From: a virus
Virus record (IMG/VR): IMGVR_UViG_3300027833_000015
Location: 89,884-153,883 of that record
Direction: 5' to 3' (one strand)
Length of the DNA stretch: 64,000 nucleotides
A program made the position numbers and the translations under genes. The notes below the pieces were generated by a model. It saw only the letters and a list, made by a program, of their open reading frames with translations. It did not search any database and was not told where the DNA came from. Positions 1 through 7,131 of this stretch are shown in pieces; the first letter of the stretch is position 1; each line of letters opens with the position of its first letter.

Positions 1-133
1 ACTGAGTAAGCAACGCAATGTAGATTGCCCTCTCCCACGGTAACATATTATCCAACTCCGTCAAACTATAATTATGGTGTTGCATCAAAGCGAAATTGGT
101 CTTGTAATGGTTTACAAGGTTATCATGAGACAG
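1..133 (-). CDS. Partial baseplate hub assembly protein, gp51-like (runs off left edge)
   Basis: An open frame on the minus strand runs off the left edge. Its residues (NHYKTNFALMQHHNYS, then LTELDNMLPWERAIYIALL) resemble the small gp51-type baseplate hub assembly proteins that lie next to gp26 in marine T4-like phages; this match is from memory. It follows gp26 directly. The start is unclear: no ATG lies before the Met at 85, and an in-frame stop bounds the frame upstream, so a rare start near 133 (CTG) or the ATG at 85 must be used. The coding character is fairly clear, the name less so. Confidence 0.5.
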   Translation of the reverse strand, partial: MSHDNLVNHYKTNFALMQHHNYSLTELDNMLPWERAIYIALLTQ

Positions 134-138
134 GGTTA

Positions 139-888
139 TTAGAAAAAATCAGATAACCCTTTCAACTCTACAGCGTTTTTGCTTCCACATTTAGTACACT
201 CGAATTCCGCATTGTGTTTCAATGCAGGCATATTTTCTAAAAAGTCTGTCATCACCTTTAACTGATTCGCTGTCATATTATCGACAAACGCGATCATGTC
301 TTCTAAGGATTCGTTTTTCGAATCAATTCTTTCGTCCTGTGTCAGAACAGCACCGATACAACTCGCCAGCAGTTCAATTACATTGGTGGACTTTTTCTCT
401 TCTGCTTGAGAGACGCCCTCGCGTATCATAGTCTCATACGTGGGATACTTCATCTCCACAGATATTTCTGGTGTTATAACGACAACATTACCACCATCAG
501 CAGCAGAGACAGATAACTGGTCGAGGTCTATCGTGTATTCATTTTGCTCACCACAAGTTGTTCGCTTTGGGTTTATACCATCAATCAATGAAGTGCACGA
601 GATCATTATCGTGGATGTTTCCCCTACAGACTTTGACCGTAGTTGGGTAAACATAAACTCGATGTCGAACGTGGCGAGTTGCTCTACATTTAAGTTTGCC
701 TTTGGATCCACGCATGCGTTCAGAGTATCTGCCATGGCAGACAAACACATATGCATATCCTTTGACTCAAACGCTTGTAGTAATATCTTCTCTTCTTTGA
801 CCAAGTATGGTCGGTATTTGACACGCTGCCCAGTTGAGGGGATTGTCATATTAAAATTCAGCGTTTCGTTAATCTTGGGTAATGCCAT
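139..888 (-). CDS. 26: Baseplate hub subunit, T4 gp26 family
   Basis: A 249-residue protein of the T4 baseplate protein family (gp26-type). The N-terminus (ALPKINETLNFNMTIPSTG) and the segment near residue 22 (KYRPYLVKEEKILLQAFES) are typical of this family, as is the acidic C-terminal half ending in a CxxC pair (ECTKCGS) near residue 230, suggesting a small metal-binding knuckle. The product would be part of the central hub of the tail baseplate. It sits downstream of a gp19-family tail protein and upstream of a gp51-like fragment, the tail-gene grouping expected for T4-like phages. Confidence 0.8.
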   Translation of the reverse strand: MALPKINETLNFNMTIPSTGQRVKYRPYLVKEEKILLQAFESKDMHMCLSAMADTLNACVDPKANLNVEQLATFDIEFMFTQLRSKSVGETSTIMISCTSLIDGINPKRTTCGEQNEYTIDLDQLSVSAADGGNVVVITPEISVEMKYPTYETMIREGVSQAEEKKSTNVIELLASCIGAVLTQDERIDSKNESLEDMIAFVDNMTANQLKVMTDFLENMPALKHNAEFECTKCGSKNAVELKGLSDFF

Positions 889-933
889 TATATTAAACTC
901 CAGTTCAATTGTGTAATAAAGTATGTATGTATA

Positions 934-1524
934 TCAAAGCAAATCAAATCGATCGATTTGATCCTGCTTCTTCACAAGGTAATTTGAGTATGTAAAGTTT
1001 ACAGTCAATTCCATTCCTGCTGTCTGTGCTTGATTATTTAGGTCTATCTCCGACATAGATATTGGATATGCCTTTATCAACTCCGTTTCGAATACGACAG
1101 AACCTGTCTTGTCCTTATTCAGTTGGTATATGGTGACACTCTTCGCATAGTTTTCGTGGAACCCTGCCTCGAATGGTGGTGTTGGTGTTACTATACAATC
1201 CATCCACTCTTGGAAATATGTGCGAGCAGAATAGTCATTAGTCATATAGAAGGTTAGGTTGACCTCTTGGAAGTTGAATCCGTTGGCGACCTTGATCTGT
1301 TCCATACCGATCACCCTCTCCGCTGTGGTGATATTCTTTCCAGGAATTTTAGCAGCAGTACAAAGGTCACTCAGGTCTCGTCTGTCGACCAAATCATTTG
1401 CTGTGCCGCCAGCAGGTTTTACTGTACCCGAAAGTGTAGGGAGCAGTATTTTATATCGGTTTGACGATGCAAGTCCACCACTGGCGTCTATAACTCCCCT
1501 CAGTCTGTCTGTACTAAATCTCAT
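934..1524 (-). CDS. Tail tube protein, gp19 family
   Basis: A 196-residue protein with the layout of the T4 gp19 tail tube family: an N-terminal strand region (NRYKILLPTLSG), a central segment reading FNFQEVNLTFYMTNDYSAR followed by a tryptophan-containing helix, and a C-terminal strand pair (ISMSEIDLNNQ, then MELTVNFTYSNY). gp19 subunits stack in rings to form the inner tube of the contractile tail; gp54, the tube initiator, shares the fold, so this could be either. The start ATG overlaps the stop of the upstream gene (ATGA), which fixes the start. Confidence 0.72.
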   Translation of the reverse strand: MRFSTDRLRGVIDASGGLASSNRYKILLPTLSGTVKPAGGTANDLVDRRDLSDLCTAAKIPGKNITTAERVIGMEQIKVANGFNFQEVNLTFYMTNDYSARTYFQEWMDCIVTPTPPFEAGFHENYAKSVTIYQLNKDKTGSVVFETELIKAYPISMSEIDLNNQAQTAGMELTVNFTYSNYLVKKQDQIDRFDLL

Positions 1525-2126
1525 ATTGGTTTCCTTGCCATTATCCTGCTCTCTTTATGCACTTTGCTTTCAGTTGCCTTCCTAAAGTATGCTGTTGGGA
1601 GATGCACTGCAACTTCCCATTCATTGGCAGGTACATTAGCAACCCTTCCTATCATATTCGAATACCGATACCGTTTGATGCAGGGTCTGTGTGCCTTCAG
1701 AAACGTCTTGCCTTGCAGATAGTCATAGTTGATCTTGAGTCTTGTCTTTGGTCCAAAATTATCTAACTGCGTAGTCGCTCGAGGTAGAAGGTTGTAGTAC
1801 AACCGTTGCCTCAAGTCTATCGGGAGATAGTGCAGGTTGAGTCCAAGAAACCCTTCCTTGTATAATTCCAACATTATAACCAGAGGGAACCTGTCGTAGT
1901 ATCTCAATGTCATTATGTTCTTCGGTTTATAGAAGAACATGTACATCCTACCGATGAAGTAAGTTGCCGCCACTGGCATCTGCGTCTTTATCTTGTTTCG
2001 GTTGACGTCCAGACCATTTATCTCATCCATCTTATCAAAGAACCAATCACGGGATGCCTTTGTGTTAGCATCCAGACCTTCTGCTTCGAGTTGTTGCTTG
2101 TATATTTCGAATTGGTTCTCATCCAT
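1521..2126 (-). CDS. Conserved virion-associated protein of T4-like marine phages
   Basis: A 201-residue protein with an acidic N-terminus, a hydrophobic aromatic core (YFIGRMYMFFYKPKN) and a conserved central block (GFLGLNLHYLPIDLRQRL) that I recognise from hypothetical structural proteins in cyanophages and other marine T4-like phages. No enzymatic motif is visible. It opens the three-gene tail/baseplate operon and is preceded by a perfect TATAAATA late promoter just upstream of the ATG, so it is made late and probably belongs to the tail or tail-assembly machinery. The exact role is unknown. Confidence 0.7.
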   Translation of the reverse strand: MDENQFEIYKQQLEAEGLDANTKASRDWFFDKMDEINGLDVNRNKIKTQMPVAATYFIGRMYMFFYKPKNIMTLRYYDRFPLVIMLELYKEGFLGLNLHYLPIDLRQRLYYNLLPRATTQLDNFGPKTRLKINYDYLQGKTFLKAHRPCIKRYRYSNMIGRVANVPANEWEVAVHLPTAYFRKATESKVHKESRIMARKPI

Positions 2127-2132
2127 ACTGTT

Positions 2133-2140
2133 TATTTATA
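2133..2140 (-). promoter_or_regulatory. T4-type late promoter
   Basis: On the minus strand this reads TATAAATA, the exact T4 late consensus recognised by the gp55 sigma factor with the gp33 coactivator and sliding clamp. It lies 7 bases upstream of the ATG at 2126 and would drive the virion protein, the tail tube protein, gp26 and the gp51-like gene. Confidence 0.8.
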
Positions 2141-2165
2141 TAGATCGGAAGACTGTTTTTGAGGA

Positions 2166-2192
2166 ATAAAAAAAGCACCCCGCAGGGTGCTT
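2166..2192 (-). terminator. Rho-independent terminator after gp32
   Basis: Read on the minus strand, an AAGCACCC/GGGTGCTT stem with a four-base loop is followed by a run of seven T residues. It lies about 25 bases after the gp32 stop and separates the early gp32 unit from the late tail operon. A very similar GCACCC hairpin ends the only plus-strand gene (46511-46536). Confidence 0.9.
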
Positions 2193-2215
2193 GCATAATC
2201 GAACAGATCTAGATG

Positions 2216-3130
2216 TTAGTCAGCGTTGGCCAACTTCTGGAAGTATGAGAAAGCATCCTCATCACCACCGTCGCCTGCTTCTTCAGCAGTGGCAGCAGCA
2301 CTTACAGCAACCTCTGGTTCACGAGCAGTCGGGGCAGAAGGTGCCTCTTCAACTTTATCGATAGCAACGTCACCAGCAATTGTGGTTGGTGCAGTCTGTC
2401 CTAACACTTCAAACAGTTTAGTCTGTAGTGCGTCGAAAGACTTGTAGTTTGCTGGATCGATATACTGGTTGATATCGTGCAGACCATTCATAGTGGTTTG
2501 CAGTTCAGTTTCATTACCACCGTGGAGTTCAGATGCTGCCTTGAACTCAGAACGATCGTAGTTGCGGTATCCCTCAACCTGACGGATCTTCAACTGGAAG
2601 TCAGCACCGTTCCAAAGATCGAAAGGATCTACAGGAGTTTCTCCTGGGAACTGAGGTGACATCATGTCTTGGATCTTATCAAAGATCTTCTTACCGAACT
2701 GATACATGAAGACTTTGCCTTCGTTCTCAGGGGCAGATGGATCTGATACAACAAGGATGTTGCAGACGTAGTGAAGTCGACGCTTCTGTTTACGAACAGT
2801 CTCGCGGTCTTCCTCGTTGCCAGAGTTCCACAGTTTGGTGTTGTACTCGCCAAGAGGGTCTTGGTTGCCGAGGGAAGTCAGTGACTTCTCGATGTACCAC
2901 TTACCAGTTGGTCCTTTGAAACCGTGGTCCCAGTATCGTACCCAAGGCACTTCGTTTTCAGAAGGGAGGAATCGGATGACAGCATAACCATTCTGCGCTT
3001 TGTCTACAGTTGGTTTCCAGATGTCTGGGTTGTCTTTGCGATCGGTTTTATCACCGCCACCTGCTTCTTGTGCAGCAGAGACGAGTTTGTTGATGTCATA
3101 ACGACGTGATTTTAATTTACTAATATCCAT
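2216..3130 (-). CDS. 32: Single-stranded DNA-binding protein gp32, zinc-less variant
   Basis: A 304-residue T4 gp32 homologue that coats single-stranded DNA in replication, recombination and repair. The N-terminal basic LAST-like segment (MDISKLKSRRYDINKLVSA), the core block AVIRFLPSENEVPWVRY, the GKWYIE strand, the signature APENEGKVFMYQFGKKI and the acidic alanine-rich tail are all present. In T4 the loop after GKWYIE carries three zinc-ligand cysteines; here those positions read Lys-Ser and Asp-Pro-Leu-Gly-Glu, so the zinc subdomain ligands are gone. The gene has its own strong sigma70 promoter (3217-3245), a leader hairpin and a terminator, so it is a single-gene transcription unit. Confidence 0.92.
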   Translation of the reverse strand: MDISKLKSRRYDINKLVSAAQEAGGGDKTDRKDNPDIWKPTVDKAQNGYAVIRFLPSENEVPWVRYWDHGFKGPTGKWYIEKSLTSLGNQDPLGEYNTKLWNSGNEEDRETVRKQKRRLHYVCNILVVSDPSAPENEGKVFMYQFGKKIFDKIQDMMSPQFPGETPVDPFDLWNGADFQLKIRQVEGYRNYDRSEFKAASELHGGNETELQTTMNGLHDINQYIDPANYKSFDALQTKLFEVLGQTAPTTIAGDVAIDKVEEAPSAPTAREPEVAVSAAATAEEAGDGGDEDAFSYFQKLANAD

Positions 3131-3190
3131 ATTGGATCCTTATATTGCTGAAGTATGATTGTATTCGCCCGACAGTATTAGTCGAACATG

Positions 3191-3209
3191 CTTGGCAGTA
3201 TGCGCCAAG
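3191..3209 (-). promoter_or_regulatory. Leader hairpin of gp32 mRNA
   Basis: A 6-bp inverted repeat (CTTGGC/GCCAAG) with a seven-base loop lies in the roughly 80-base untranslated leader between the promoter and the gp32 start. T4 gp32 represses its own translation by binding a structured leader; this element is a candidate for such a control site, by inference only. Confidence 0.45.
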
Positions 3210-3216
3210 AGTATCT

Positions 3217-3245
3217 ATAATAACCGAACGGGATTGATATGTCAA
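3217..3245 (-). promoter_or_regulatory. Strong sigma70 promoter of gp32
   Basis: On the minus strand a consensus TTGACA (3240-3245) and TATTAT (3217-3222) are separated by exactly 17 bp. It is placed to transcribe gp32 from about 85 bases upstream of its start. It differs in sequence from the repeated accessory-gene cassettes. Confidence 0.75.
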
Positions 3246-3255
3246 CAGATGATTA

Positions 3256-3501
3256 TTATTCAAATGGCAACTCTGCTGATTTCTCTAAAAAGTTTAGACT
3301 CATCGCTTCTGCTTCCAACTTTGCCTTGATGACAGTTGATACATACTTGCGAGCATCTTCCACTTCGATCTTATTTTCTTCACAGCAATGAATGACCGCA
3401 TCGATGTACGACAGTCGGTGTTCTTGAACTGCTACTTCAACAAGTTTGCTGAACTTTGACTTGGTCAAGAACTCAAGAGCAGGATTGACTTCTTCAGTCA
3501 T
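3256..3501 (-). CDS. 33: Late promoter transcription accessory protein gp33
   Basis: An 81-residue gp33-like coactivator, which links the late sigma factor and RNA polymerase to the sliding clamp on late promoters. The central segment (SYIDAVIHCCEENKIEVED) matches the conserved helix of gp33 proteins, and the C-terminus ends in the short hydrophobic-acidic tail (ELPFE) expected for the clamp-binding motif. I chose the ATG at 3501, preceded by GGAG at good spacing; a longer frame from a TTG at 3531 lacks this. The start overlaps the end of the upstream small gene by 8 bases. Its presence agrees with the TATAAATA late promoters found in the window. Confidence 0.82.
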   Translation of the reverse strand: MTEEVNPALEFLTKSKFSKLVEVAVQEHRLSYIDAVIHCCEENKIEVEDARKYVSTVIKAKLEAEAMSLNFLEKSAELPFE

Positions 3502-3670
3502 CTGCTTCTCCGTCTTTCTGCTCGGGTGCAACCGTAATGACCTGTGAATCTTTTTGCAGATCTTGAATCATTTTCGATACTTGACCGTATGGTTGCGACA
3601 TAAGATAGTCGACTATACTGTTGAACATTGGGCGGGATAAACCAACCAGTGTGTTTTCTTCGCTTTCCAT
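3494..3670 (-). CDS. Small conserved protein upstream of gp33
   Basis: A 58-residue frame beginning MESEENTLVGLSRPMFNSIV and ending in an acidic tail. It runs from an ATG at 3670 to a TGA overlapping the gp33 start by 8 bases, so the two are probably translationally coupled. No domain is recognised. The tight placement and acidic composition support a real early gene. Confidence 0.6.
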   Translation of the reverse strand: MESEENTLVGLSRPMFNSIVDYLMSQPYGQVSKMIQDLQKDSQVITVAPEQKDGEADD

Positions 3671-3678
3671 ATTATCTC

Positions 3679-4254
3679 CTAATTGTACTCAGCGGCAAGT
3701 TCTTCTGTCCAGACTTCGTCGAGGTCAGGGTAGAACATACCCAGTGTGCGCTTGACAGACCCATCAGGGTTGTACGCATTCACGATTGATATGATGTTCA
3801 TAGTTCCTTCTCTATTTGCACCATACTTGTGGTCAAGGTAGATACCGTCCTTGATGTATATTGCGAGGTTCTTTACATATGCCTCTGCGACCTGATACTC
3901 ACGACGAGCGTTTGTATCTTTTGAATCTTTCTGGTCACGCATTGCTCGCAGTTTATCTCGCCAATCTTTGAGTATCACCTTGGTGTTATTATAACTCAGC
4001 GGATGTGCGTCATCGAGAGCAGCAACGTCAGGGTGGCAGTTAGGTGCCTTGCCTGCATTCTTCTTCTCTCGTGCTGCTGCCAACCTTGCAACTGCTGCTG
4101 CTTTCTGCTCAGGGGACATCGGTTTACGAGTCCTCTTCACTTTGGTTGGTTTACGAGGAGCAACACCCATTTGTTCGAGCATTGCTACTTGTTTCTCTTC
4201 CTTCTTCTTGGCGCGTTTCTGCGCTGGAGTCAGGAGGTGGTCCATATCACTCAT
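3679..4254 (-). CDS. Lysine-rich protein of unknown function
   Basis: A 191-residue protein with a highly basic first half rich in Lys, Arg and Ala (KKKEEKQVAMLEQ, KVKRTRKPMSPEQKAAA), suggesting a flexible nucleic-acid-binding arm, followed by a more globular C-terminal half (WRDKLRAMRDQKDSKD, then a YxxxxAYVKNLAIYIKDGIY helix region). The ATG at 4254 overlaps the stop of the upstream gene (TAATG), so I prefer it to the longer frame. I do not recognise the family beyond noting such proteins occur near gp32/gp33 in marine T4-like phages. Confidence 0.65.
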   Translation of the reverse strand: MSDMDHLLTPAQKRAKKKEEKQVAMLEQMGVAPRKPTKVKRTRKPMSPEQKAAAVARLAAAREKKNAGKAPNCHPDVAALDDAHPLSYNNTKVILKDWRDKLRAMRDQKDSKDTNARREYQVAEAYVKNLAIYIKDGIYLDHKYGANREGTMNIISIVNAYNPDGSVKRTLGMFYPDLDEVWTEELAAEYN

Positions 4255-4523
4255 TATGATTTCCCGTTGTATTCGGTCAATGTGCTCAGGTTGAAAGACC
4301 TCCAACCAGCAGCATCAATATCCCAGCAGACAACAAGGTCATCGGAGTTTGAAGGTGGGTTGGGAGAAGTCTCTTTGTGCTGGAGAGGAGAGATGAATGT
4401 GTTTAACAATGTCCCGTTCATCTCACGGAGTTCACCGTTCTTCTTTTCAAATTTAAAATTGACTGGACCCAGTTTCATTTGGGCAATGACAGTTTCTTTC
4501 TTTGGTATAAGTTGTTTCTTCAT
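4254..4523 (-). CDS. SH3-like WYL_2/DUF2693-type small protein
   Basis: An 89-residue protein whose segments LREMNGTLLNTFI and VVCWDIDAAGWRSFNLSTL match the small beta-barrel family formerly called DUF2693, common in tailed phages. The conserved pattern is a strand with Asn-Gly-Thr-Leu and a later Trp-Asp-x-(7)-Trp-Arg-Ser-Phe. The function of the family is unknown. It overlaps both neighbours by ATGA and TAATG junctions, placing it in the gp33 early operon. Confidence 0.75.
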   Translation of the reverse strand: MKKQLIPKKETVIAQMKLGPVNFKFEKKNGELREMNGTLLNTFISPLQHKETSPNPPSNSDDLVVCWDIDAAGWRSFNLSTLTEYNGKS

Positions 4524-4678
4524 GATACGTCCTTCGTCTCAATGTTCCATTTACGATCAGGATACTCGCGCTCGAGTCTCTCGACCATCTCTAAGGCAGC
4601 AGAGTATGTACTCGCTTGCCTTTTGTACGGGGACTCTTCTTGTCCTTCGTAGGTGATCAGTATTACTTCAGTTGCCAT
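4520..4678 (-). CDS. Small protein of unknown function
   Basis: A 52-residue frame (MATEVILITYEGQEESPYK...) whose TGA overlaps the ATG of the next gene. The N-terminus looks like a beta strand followed by a helix with Glu/Arg pairs. The overlap and continuous operon support it as coding. No family recognised. Confidence 0.6.
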   Translation of the reverse strand: MATEVILITYEGQEESPYKRQASTYSAALEMVERLEREYPDRKWNIETKDVS

Positions 4679-4709
4679 GTTATTCCTCGAGTGCAGACTC
4701 TATTATCGT

Positions 4710-4943
4710 TCAAACGGATTCAGATGTCAAGCGACTGCGTGGAGTGATCGGCATGCTCCTCAAACGATACTCCCCGACGCTTGTTGCAAATATAGCATTG
4801 TCTTCATCAGTCCACTCTATTTTTACCTTCTCGGTGAGAGAGACTTCTGAGTGATTGAAGAGAAACTCTTCCTTCGCCTGTTGTAATGTGGCAAACCAAA
4901 TGCTGTCATCGGGACTGTCGACAAAATACACTTTATCTCTCAT
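4710..4943 (-). CDS. Small protein of unknown function
   Basis: A 77-residue protein (MRDKVYFVDSPDDSIWFATL...). A GAGG ribosome-binding site precedes the ATG, which lies three bases after the upstream stop. The alternating hydrophobic pattern suggests a small alpha/beta fold. No recognisable family. Confidence 0.65.
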   Translation of the reverse strand: MRDKVYFVDSPDDSIWFATLQQAKEEFLFNHSEVSLTEKVKIEWTDEDNAIFATSVGEYRLRSMPITPRSRLTSESV

Positions 4944-4946
4944 GGT

Positions 4947-5195
4947 CTATGCCTCCAGTGTTTTCTCTGACATATAGAAACCACCATTGCGAAAACGGAA
5001 GTATGCTGATTTCACGTGCTGATCGTTTTTATCCAGTGTGAGTTGCATCTCTCCAAGATGTTCCGTACCCAACTCTGCCATGTGGGCATACCTGCGATGC
5101 AGTTCACGCATTGCACCCTCAAGGGTGGCGTGTATGGTTTGAAGGTAATCGCCTTCATAATCAACATTTTCTTCTATAACAAATACAGTGTTCAT
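4947..5195 (-). CDS. Small protein of unknown function
   Basis: An 82-residue protein (MNTVFVIEENVDYEGDYLQT...) preceded by an AAGGAAG ribosome-binding site. It contains a helix (LEGAMRELHRRYAHMAEL) and strands near the C-terminus. Part of a run of short early genes transcribed from the promoter cassette at 5467-5550. Confidence 0.65.
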   Translation of the reverse strand: MNTVFVIEENVDYEGDYLQTIHATLEGAMRELHRRYAHMAELGTEHLGEMQLTLDKNDQHVKSAYFRFRNGGFYMSEKTLEA

Positions 5196-5197
5196 TT

Positions 5198-5452
5198 CTA
5201 TCTTCCTTGCTTTGAAAGTTGTTCAACGTCTGACTCGTCTTCGGCAAAAATGCTTTCGAGTTTCCTTTGTGCGTCCTCGGCAGCAGCACGCTCTATCTGG
5301 AGTTTCCTTTGTGCTTGCTTCTGCATAGACTCGATGATACGCTGCTGGTCATCGCAAAGTTCGCGCAGTGCTTCGAGTTCTTGACGTGCCTGTTTCTTGG
5401 CATCGTCTGCGCCTTGGAGGTATGCTTGACTCATTTTATCTGCTACTGACAT
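5198..5452 (-). CDS. Coiled-coil small protein
   Basis: An 84-residue, almost wholly helical protein, rich in Ala, Gln, Glu and Lys with heptad-like hydrophobic spacing from about residue 15 to 70, so probably a coiled coil. It is the first gene after the promoter cassette at 5467-5550 and has a good ribosome-binding site. Function unknown. Confidence 0.65.
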   Translation of the reverse strand: MSVADKMSQAYLQGADDAKKQARQELEALRELCDDQQRIIESMQKQAQRKLQIERAAAEDAQRKLESIFAEDESDVEQLSKQGR

Positions 5453-5466
5453 AATCTCTTCCTTTT

Positions 5467-5550
5467 GGTTTCTCTCTCAACTTGCAACCATTATACCGCG
5501 ATGAGGGTACAAAGGCAAAGTCTAAAAAAGTGAATAGAATCAACAACTTA
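5467..5550 (-). promoter_or_regulatory. Early promoter cassette 1
   Basis: One of 14 repeated intergenic elements, all read on the minus strand. The -35 is TTGCCT (5513-5518), the spacer 17 bp and the -10 TATAAT (5490-5495). The upstream end contains the stop codon of the preceding gene followed by TTGTTGATTCTATTC, and the downstream end the conserved GTTGAGAGAGAAACC leader. Drives the gene at 5198-5452. Confidence 0.88.
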
Positions 5551-5766
5551 GACAACAACCCTGAACCATGGTTGGTTACGGTTGCGAGCAGTATTGACCG
5601 CCACGAACCCCAGATCAGCGAAGTCGTACAATTCGTCTTTGATCTTCTGGAGATTTTCGCTGGTGGTATCGATGTTCGCCAACACTGCGATGCTATGTGC
5701 ATTCAAAGACGAGTTGGACTCGCTCAGTGCTTTCAGGATACCATATGCTGTTACTTCGTTTTTCAT
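5548..5766 (-). CDS. Small winged-helix-like protein
   Basis: A 72-residue protein (MKNEVTAYGILKALSESNS...). The pattern of an N-terminal helix, a helix pair (HSIAVLANIDTTSENLQKIK) and a C-terminal strand hairpin (LGFVAVNTARNRNQPWFRV) resembles a MarR/ArsR-like winged helix and could bind DNA; this is a fold guess. The ATG at 5766 has GAGGAAG at good spacing. Its stop lies inside cassette 1. A similar-looking small protein follows another cassette at 50993-51247. Confidence 0.6.
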   Translation of the reverse strand: MKNEVTAYGILKALSESNSSLNAHSIAVLANIDTTSENLQKIKDELYDFADLGFVAVNTARNRNQPWFRVVV

Positions 5767-5782
5767 ACTCACTTCCTCTTGT

Positions 5783-5863
5783 GTTCTCTCTCAACTGCAA
5801 CCATTATAGCGCGATGAGGGTACAAAGACAAAGTCTGAAAAACTGAATAGAATCAACAACTTA
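5783..5863 (-). promoter_or_regulatory. Early promoter cassette 2
   Basis: Repeat family member with -35 TTGTCT (5826-5831), 17-bp spacer and -10 TATAAT (5803-5808). It drives 5548-5766 and contains the stop of the glycan gene 5861-6487 at its upstream end. Confidence 0.88.
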
Positions 5864-6487
5864 CGTTGATGTGACGAATTCCACATTGGAGGGTGTGGGT
5901 ATTTTGGTGTTGGGGTGCTTGTGATATAGGACGAATTTGGTGTCCTTGAACTCATTGAATATCCCCGTCCAGATCGGACGCCAGATATCAAGCAGTCTGT
6001 GGTTGTTGATACCACTACGGTCACTGTTCAGGACAACGTCCGTGTACGAGCGCATGTTGTGGTCAAAGATCGAGTCGAATCCATACATGTGGATCTCGTC
6101 GGGTTGATGCCGTGTGGCGGCATAGTGAGTTGCGAGGTGTCCGCAATTGAAGTTTGTTGCACCGAGGTCGCCTTCGCCTGCATAAGAAGGAACTGTTGTA
6201 TAGAATTCCCTGATGTGCGATGCATGCTTCATGGCAAATACTGGGCGAGATTCCATAAACATCTTCGGGCGAGTGCCACAGATCCAGTGAAATCCATTCA
6301 GATCAATCGAACCTTCTTCGAGAGCAAAGCACATCTTGAAGTCAACAATGCAGGTGGCATAAGGTCGGACAACTTCGAACGGTGGCATGTTACACACAAT
6401 CAACTTGTCTGCGCGTTCGTACCGAATTGCTTCTGGCATCATCTGTGCCATGTCACCGTTGCCGAGTATGTGTAACTTCTTTGTCAT
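5861..6487 (-). CDS. Rossmann-like protein of glycan cluster, MptE/DUF115- or sialyltransferase-like
   Basis: A 208-residue protein starting with a nucleotide-binding-type strand and glycine loop (KLHILGNGDMAQMM). The later block TNFNCGHLATHYAATRHQ followed by DEIHMYGFDS resembles the glycine/serine-rich motif and Gly-x-Asp-Ser of 6-hydroxymethylpterin diphosphokinase MptE-like and phage sialyltransferase-like domains. It is the last gene of an operon of glycosyltransferases joined by ATGA overlaps, which supports a role in making or transferring a sugar. The substrate cannot be read from sequence. Confidence 0.55.
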   Translation of the reverse strand: MTKKLHILGNGDMAQMMPEAIRYERADKLIVCNMPPFEVVRPYATCIVDFKMCFALEEGSIDLNGFHWICGTRPKMFMESRPVFAMKHASHIREFYTTVPSYAGEGDLGATNFNCGHLATHYAATRHQPDEIHMYGFDSIFDHNMRSYTDVVLNSDRSGINNHRLLDIWRPIWTGIFNEFKDTKFVLYHKHPNTKIPTPSNVEFVTST

Positions 6488-7131
6488 AGTTTCATCTGTT
6501 TACGAATTTCTAGATTACCTTTCTCACCAGTCCAATGCATTATGACTGGATTGTTTGGAACGTTATTATCTATATGGTCTATTCTAAGCACATTAAACCT
6601 ATGGGGGACGTCTGCTATCATCATCACCTTACGCATAGCGTCACCACCTATCATAGCATGCAGAACTTCTTGGTCTCCGCGATGCTCCTTCTTCCCAGCA
6701 ACATTCATCCACTGGCGTAGAACTGGGGGTCTTCCTTCAAACGCAATAACTCCAGTGTTGTACCAGTCGCCTTTCTCTGGTCTGCGCAAACTCCAAGGGT
6801 GATCTTTTATCATTGCCAGTTTGTTGTGGACAACATAGTTGAATATTTCTTTGGGGTCTGACATTACTTGGCAGTCTGTGTCTAACCAACAAACTCTGTT
6901 AAACTCTTGGTCTGACGCTTCAAGCATTGCTTCTATCTTCGAGAACCAACCATTTGATTTACAGGCGATAATACGATGAGCAAAACTAGACACGCTCTTC
7001 AGCATCTCTTCGCTCATACCAAAGTCGGCAATGATTAACGGAGTCTTGCTGTGCTTTGAATAGTTATCGATGAACCAAGGCAATTGCCACTCAGTGTTCT
7101 TATCACAACCTGTTAGGTAACATGCGGTCAT
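6484..7131 (-). CDS. GT-A glycosyltransferase (GT8-like)
   Basis: A 215-residue GT-A type glycosyltransferase. A metal-binding DxD motif lies in the strand CWLDTDCQVM near residue 82; the acceptor-site block YNTGVIAFEGRPP follows near residue 125 and a His-containing C-terminal block (PVIMHWTGEKGN) near residue 198, all typical of GT8-like enzymes. It should transfer a sugar from a nucleotide donor. Its start overlaps the stop of the next GT gene (ATGA), in one operon with three GT25-type enzymes. Confidence 0.75.
   Translation of the reverse strand: MTACYLTGCDKNTEWQLPWFIDNYSKHSKTPLIIADFGMSEEMLKSVSSFAHRIIACKSNGWFSKIEAMLEASDQEFNRVCWLDTDCQVMSDPKEIFNYVVHNKLAMIKDHPWSLRRPEKGDWYNTGVIAFEGRPPVLRQWMNVAGKKEHRGDQEVLHAMIGGDAMRKVMMIADVPHRFNVLRIDHIDNNVPNNPVIMHWTGEKGNLEIRKQMKL

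Noticed and set aside
440-916. Plus-strand open frame opposite gp26
   Set aside because: It lies wholly over a well-recognised minus-strand gene, with no ribosome-binding site or family resemblance; a shadow frame.
3502-3531. Longer gp33 from the TTG at 3531
   Set aside because: The ATG at 3501 has a GGAG site at ideal spacing and matches the usual start of the protein.
4003-4656. Long plus-strand open frame (217 codons) opposite early genes
   Set aside because: Cys/Ser/Leu-rich composition is that of an antisense shadow; the minus strand has three overlapping genes with good starts here.
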